NCBI RefSeq assembly: GCF_028308085.1
Contig: NZ_JAQMFS010000071.1
Location: forward strand, 1 to 46,861
Direction: 5' to 3'
DNA: 46,861 nt
Source of the DNA: Gemella haemolysans
GTDB lineage: Bacteria; Bacillota; Bacilli; Staphylococcales; Gemellaceae
Numbering within the stretch: the stretch's first letter is position 1; each line of letters begins with the position of its first letter. Under the pieces are notes generated by a model. The model worked only from the letters and a program-made list of their open reading frames with translations, made no database searches and was not told where the DNA came from. The translations under genes and the position numbers were made by a program. Positions 44,653-46,861 of this stretch are shown here, in pieces.

Positions 44653-46861
44653 TTATTTCTCTTTACGACGTCTTGCTGCAGCAAGCATTCCAGCAAATGT
44701 CGCTAATCCTAATCCTGCTAATCCAGTGTTAGTTTCTGTTGTTCCAGTGTTAGCTAATCTCTTAACTTGAGTATTTGCTTTTGGTTGAACTGGAGCATTG
44801 TTTTGACCTGGTTTTTCAGGTGTTTCTTTTTTATCTTGTTTCGGATCTTTGTTTTGATCTTCTTTTGGTTTATTGTTTTCTGGTTTTGGCTCAGGTTTTG
44901 GATCTTGATTTGGTTGCGGTTGTGGGTTCGCAATGTAGTTGATTGGTGTATCTTGACCTGGGTTTGTTGGAATATCTGGTACGATGTATCCTTTAGTTGG
45001 GTCTTGTGGATCAACTGGTTTAAGTGGGTTTCCATTTCCATCAACTGGAGTGTATCCTGGTACGTATGGTAATACCGGTCTATCACTTCCTGGTTTTGTT
45101 GGATCTGTTGGATCGTTTGGATATTTGATTGGACTTGTTGGTTGTCCTGGGATGTTTGGTACCCATGATCCTAGCGGTTGGTAAACGTATGTTACTGTTG
45201 AACCATCTTTTCCAATCTTACCTTTAGCTTCACCTTCTACACGTACTAATACGTATCCGTTGATTACTTTTCCAGTTGTTGTGTACTCATCTCCAATCTT
45301 AACTTTTGTAGTTTCAGCTGGGATTAAGTCTTTTCCGTTTTCGTCTACATATTTAACTACTAAGTTTGCTTCAGTAGCAACATAGTTAATTACTGTATCT
45401 TGACTTGGATCTGTTGGGATATTTGGTACGATATATCCTTTAGTTGGATCTTGTGGATCTACTGGTTTAAGTGGGTTTCCGTTTCCATCTTGTGGAGTGT
45501 ATCCTGGTACATATGGTAATGTTTCTGTTGGTTTACCTGGTTTTGTTGGATCTTGTGGATCATTTGGATATTTAATTTTGTTTACTGGTTGTCCTGGGAT
45601 GTTTGGAATCCATGAACCTAATGGTTTGTACACATATGTTACTGTTGAACCATCTTTTCCAATCTTACCTTTAGCTTCACCTTCTACACGCACTAATACA
45701 TATCCGTCAATTACTTTTCCAGTTGTTGTGTACTCATCTCCTACTTTTCCTTTTGTCGTTTCAGCTGGAGCTAAGTCTTTTCCATTTTCATCTACATATT
45801 TAACTACTAGGTTAGCATCATTTGCTTCATAGTTAATTACTGTATCTTTTCCTGGATCTGTTGGAATATCTGGTACGATATATCCTTTAGTTGGATCTTG
45901 TGGATCTACTGGTTTAAGTGGTTGACCATTTCCATCTTTTGGAGTGTATCCTGGTACGTATGGTAATGTTTCTGTTGGTTTACCTGGTTTTGTTGGATCT
46001 TGTGGATCGTTTGGATATTTGATTGGGTTTGTTGGTTGTCCTGGGATATTTGGAATCCATGATCCTAGTGGTTTGTATACGTATGTTACAGTTGAACCAT
46101 CTGTTCCAATCTTACCTTTAGCTTCACCTTCTACTCTTACTAATACGTATCCTTTAATTACTTTTCCAGTTGTAATGTACTCATCTCCTACTTTTCCTTC
46201 TGTTGTTTCTGAAGGAGCTAAGTCTTTTCCATTTTCATCTACGTATTTAACTACTAAGTTAGCTTTGTTCGCTACGTAGTTGATTGGTGTGTCTTCACCT
46301 GGATTTGTCGGAATATCTGGTACGATGTATCCTTTTGATGGATCTTTCGGATCTACTGGTTTAAGTGGATTTCCATCTTTATCTTCTGGAGTGTATCCTG
46401 GTACGTATGGTAACACTTCTGTTGGTTTACCTGGTTTTGTTGGATCTTGTGGATCGTTTGGATATTTGATTGGGTTTGTTGGTTGTCCTGGGATATTTGG
46501 AATCCATGAACCAATTGGTTTGTATGTTACTACTTCTGTAGTGTTTTCTGAGTCTGCAGTTACTTTTGTAGCTGGTACAGTTGCTTTGTCAGCTAAGTAT
46601 CCTTTAACTACTGGTGATTTAACTTCTGCTAAGTCTTGTGCTGGTGTCCAGTCTCCGTATGTAACTTCTCCTGTAACTAAGTTTACTTTTGCTTCACGTG
46701 TGAATTTAGCTTCTTGTGTTACTGTTTTTGGTGTTCCATCTTCATTTAATACTGGAGTTCCATCTGCGTATACGTATGTAATTGTACGTGTTACTGTTTT
46801 GTTTAGATCTTTTTCTTCTAATCCAGCTGGGTATTTAGGTCCTTCTGGATTATTTGGATCT
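44653..46861 (-). CDS. MucBP-repeat LANTG adhesin J, 5' end outside window
   Basis: C-terminal 735 residues of a wall-anchored surface protein; the frame is open to the window edge, so the start and signal lie beyond it. The internal ATG at 46416 falls inside a repeat and is not the start. Order: a Mub B2-like module ('TRTITYVYADGTPV', 'TGEVTYGDW'), then alternating proline linkers ('GSWIPNIPGQPTNPIKYPND', 'LPYVPGYTP', 'KPVDPQDPTKGYIVP') and MucBP modules ('ANLVVKYVDENGKDL', 'GYVLVRVEGEAKGKIG'). Next comes a Gln/Lys/Pro-rich wall-spanning stretch (about 50 aa), LANTG, a helix and RRRKEK. The C-terminus is nearly identical to that of adhesin E. MucBP domains bind mucin glycans in lactobacilli and Listeria, so mucin or salivary adhesion is likely. 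Confidence 0.93.
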   Translation of the reverse strand, partial: DPNNPEGPKYPAGLEEKDLNKTVTRTITYVYADGTPVLNEDGTPKTVTQEAKFTREAKVNLVTGEVTYGDWTPAQDLAEVKSPVVKGYLADKATVPATKVTADSENTTEVVTYKPIGSWIPNIPGQPTNPIKYPNDPQDPTKPGKPTEVLPYVPGYTPEDKDGNPLKPVDPKDPSKGYIVPDIPTNPGEDTPINYVANKANLVVKYVDENGKDLAPSETTEGKVGDEYITTGKVIKGYVLVRVEGEAKGKIGTDGSTVTYVYKPLGSWIPNIPGQPTNPIKYPNDPQDPTKPGKPTETLPYVPGYTPKDGNGQPLKPVDPQDPTKGYIVPDIPTDPGKDTVINYEANDANLVVKYVDENGKDLAPAETTKGKVGDEYTTTGKVIDGYVLVRVEGEAKGKIGKDGSTVTYVYKPLGSWIPNIPGQPVNKIKYPNDPQDPTKPGKPTETLPYVPGYTPQDGNGNPLKPVDPQDPTKGYIVPNIPTDPSQDTVINYVATEANLVVKYVDENGKDLIPAETTKVKIGDEYTTTGKVINGYVLVRVEGEAKGKIGKDGSTVTYVYQPLGSWVPNIPGQPTSPIKYPNDPTDPTKPGSDRPVLPYVPGYTPVDGNGNPLKPVDPQDPTKGYIVPDIPTNPGQDTPINYIANPQPQPNQDPKPEPKPENNKPKEDQNKDPKQDKKETPEKPGQNNAPVQPKANTQVKRLANTGTTETNTGLAGLGLATFAGMLAAARRRKEK
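44743..44757 (-). other. Sortase motif LANTG of adhesin J
   Basis: Codes L-A-N-T-G, then TTETNTGLAGLG as in adhesin E, a hydrophobic helix and an Arg/Lys tail. Confidence 0.9.
44981..46490 (-). repeat. Exact 447-bp tandem repeats in adhesin J
   Basis: The marker ACGAT(A/G)TATCCTTT begins at 44981, 45428, 45875 and 46322, exactly 447 bp apart each time. Each unit is 149 codons, one MucBP module plus one proline-rich linker. Confidence 0.92.

Noticed and set aside
44653-46416. Complete 587-aa protein starting at 46416
   Set aside because: The same frame continues without a stop to the window edge and codes more of the same repeats, so 46416 is an internal Met.

Overview
The window looks like a low-GC Firmicutes chromosome of the Gemella / oral-coccus type. 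The evidence is AT-rich intergenic DNA, AGGAGG-type ribosome sites, YSIRK-class signal peptides, and wall-anchored fibrillar proteins with CshA-type and Mub-type repeats. The genus is inferred from protein style only; there is no rRNA or housekeeping marker to confirm it. About 40 of 46.9 kb encodes six giant surface proteins, all on the minus strand. Where the downstream flank is visible, each has its own intrinsic terminator.

Layout by rising coordinate. (1) <1..4784: CshA-like adhesin A, C-terminus outside the window. (2) 5596..14391: adhesin B, a tandem paralogue of A (2931 aa; He_PIG-like head, coiled coil, 12 CshA-type repeats, short C-terminal repeats, LANTG anchor). (3) 15434..16267 (+): a YwqG/DUF1963 protein, the only plus-strand gene. 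(4) 16489..16719: a 76-aa zinc-ribbon protein. (5) 17023..31812: adhesin E, 4929 aa, with a CshA/GEVED-type head and a stalk in which I count 12 Mub B2-like and 8 B1-like modules. (6) 32450..35590: adhesin F (1046 aa), the only one with an LPNTG motif. (7) 35840..40885: adhesin G, a paralogue of F, broken by one in-frame amber codon that removes its wall anchor. (8) 41367..44198: a two-gene glycosyltransferase operon, a GT52-GT2 fusion followed by a GtfA/TarM-like GT4 enzyme, with a strong promoter and ~50-bp tandem repeats upstream. (9) 44653..>46861: adhesin J, C-terminal part, built of exact 447-bp MucBP/proline-linker repeats.

How they may work together: A, B, E, F, G and J should be exported by YSIRK-type signals (two signal classes are visible) and, except for truncated G, attached to peptidoglycan by sortase. 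Four of the five visible anchors read LANTG instead of LPXTG. The glycosyltransferase pair sits among the adhesins, so the simplest idea is that it decorates one or more of them or another surface glycan. This is inferred from position only. The most notable items are the GT52-GT2 fusion, the LANTG preference, the amber-truncated adhesin, and the unexplained repeats and palindromes in the intergenic regions.
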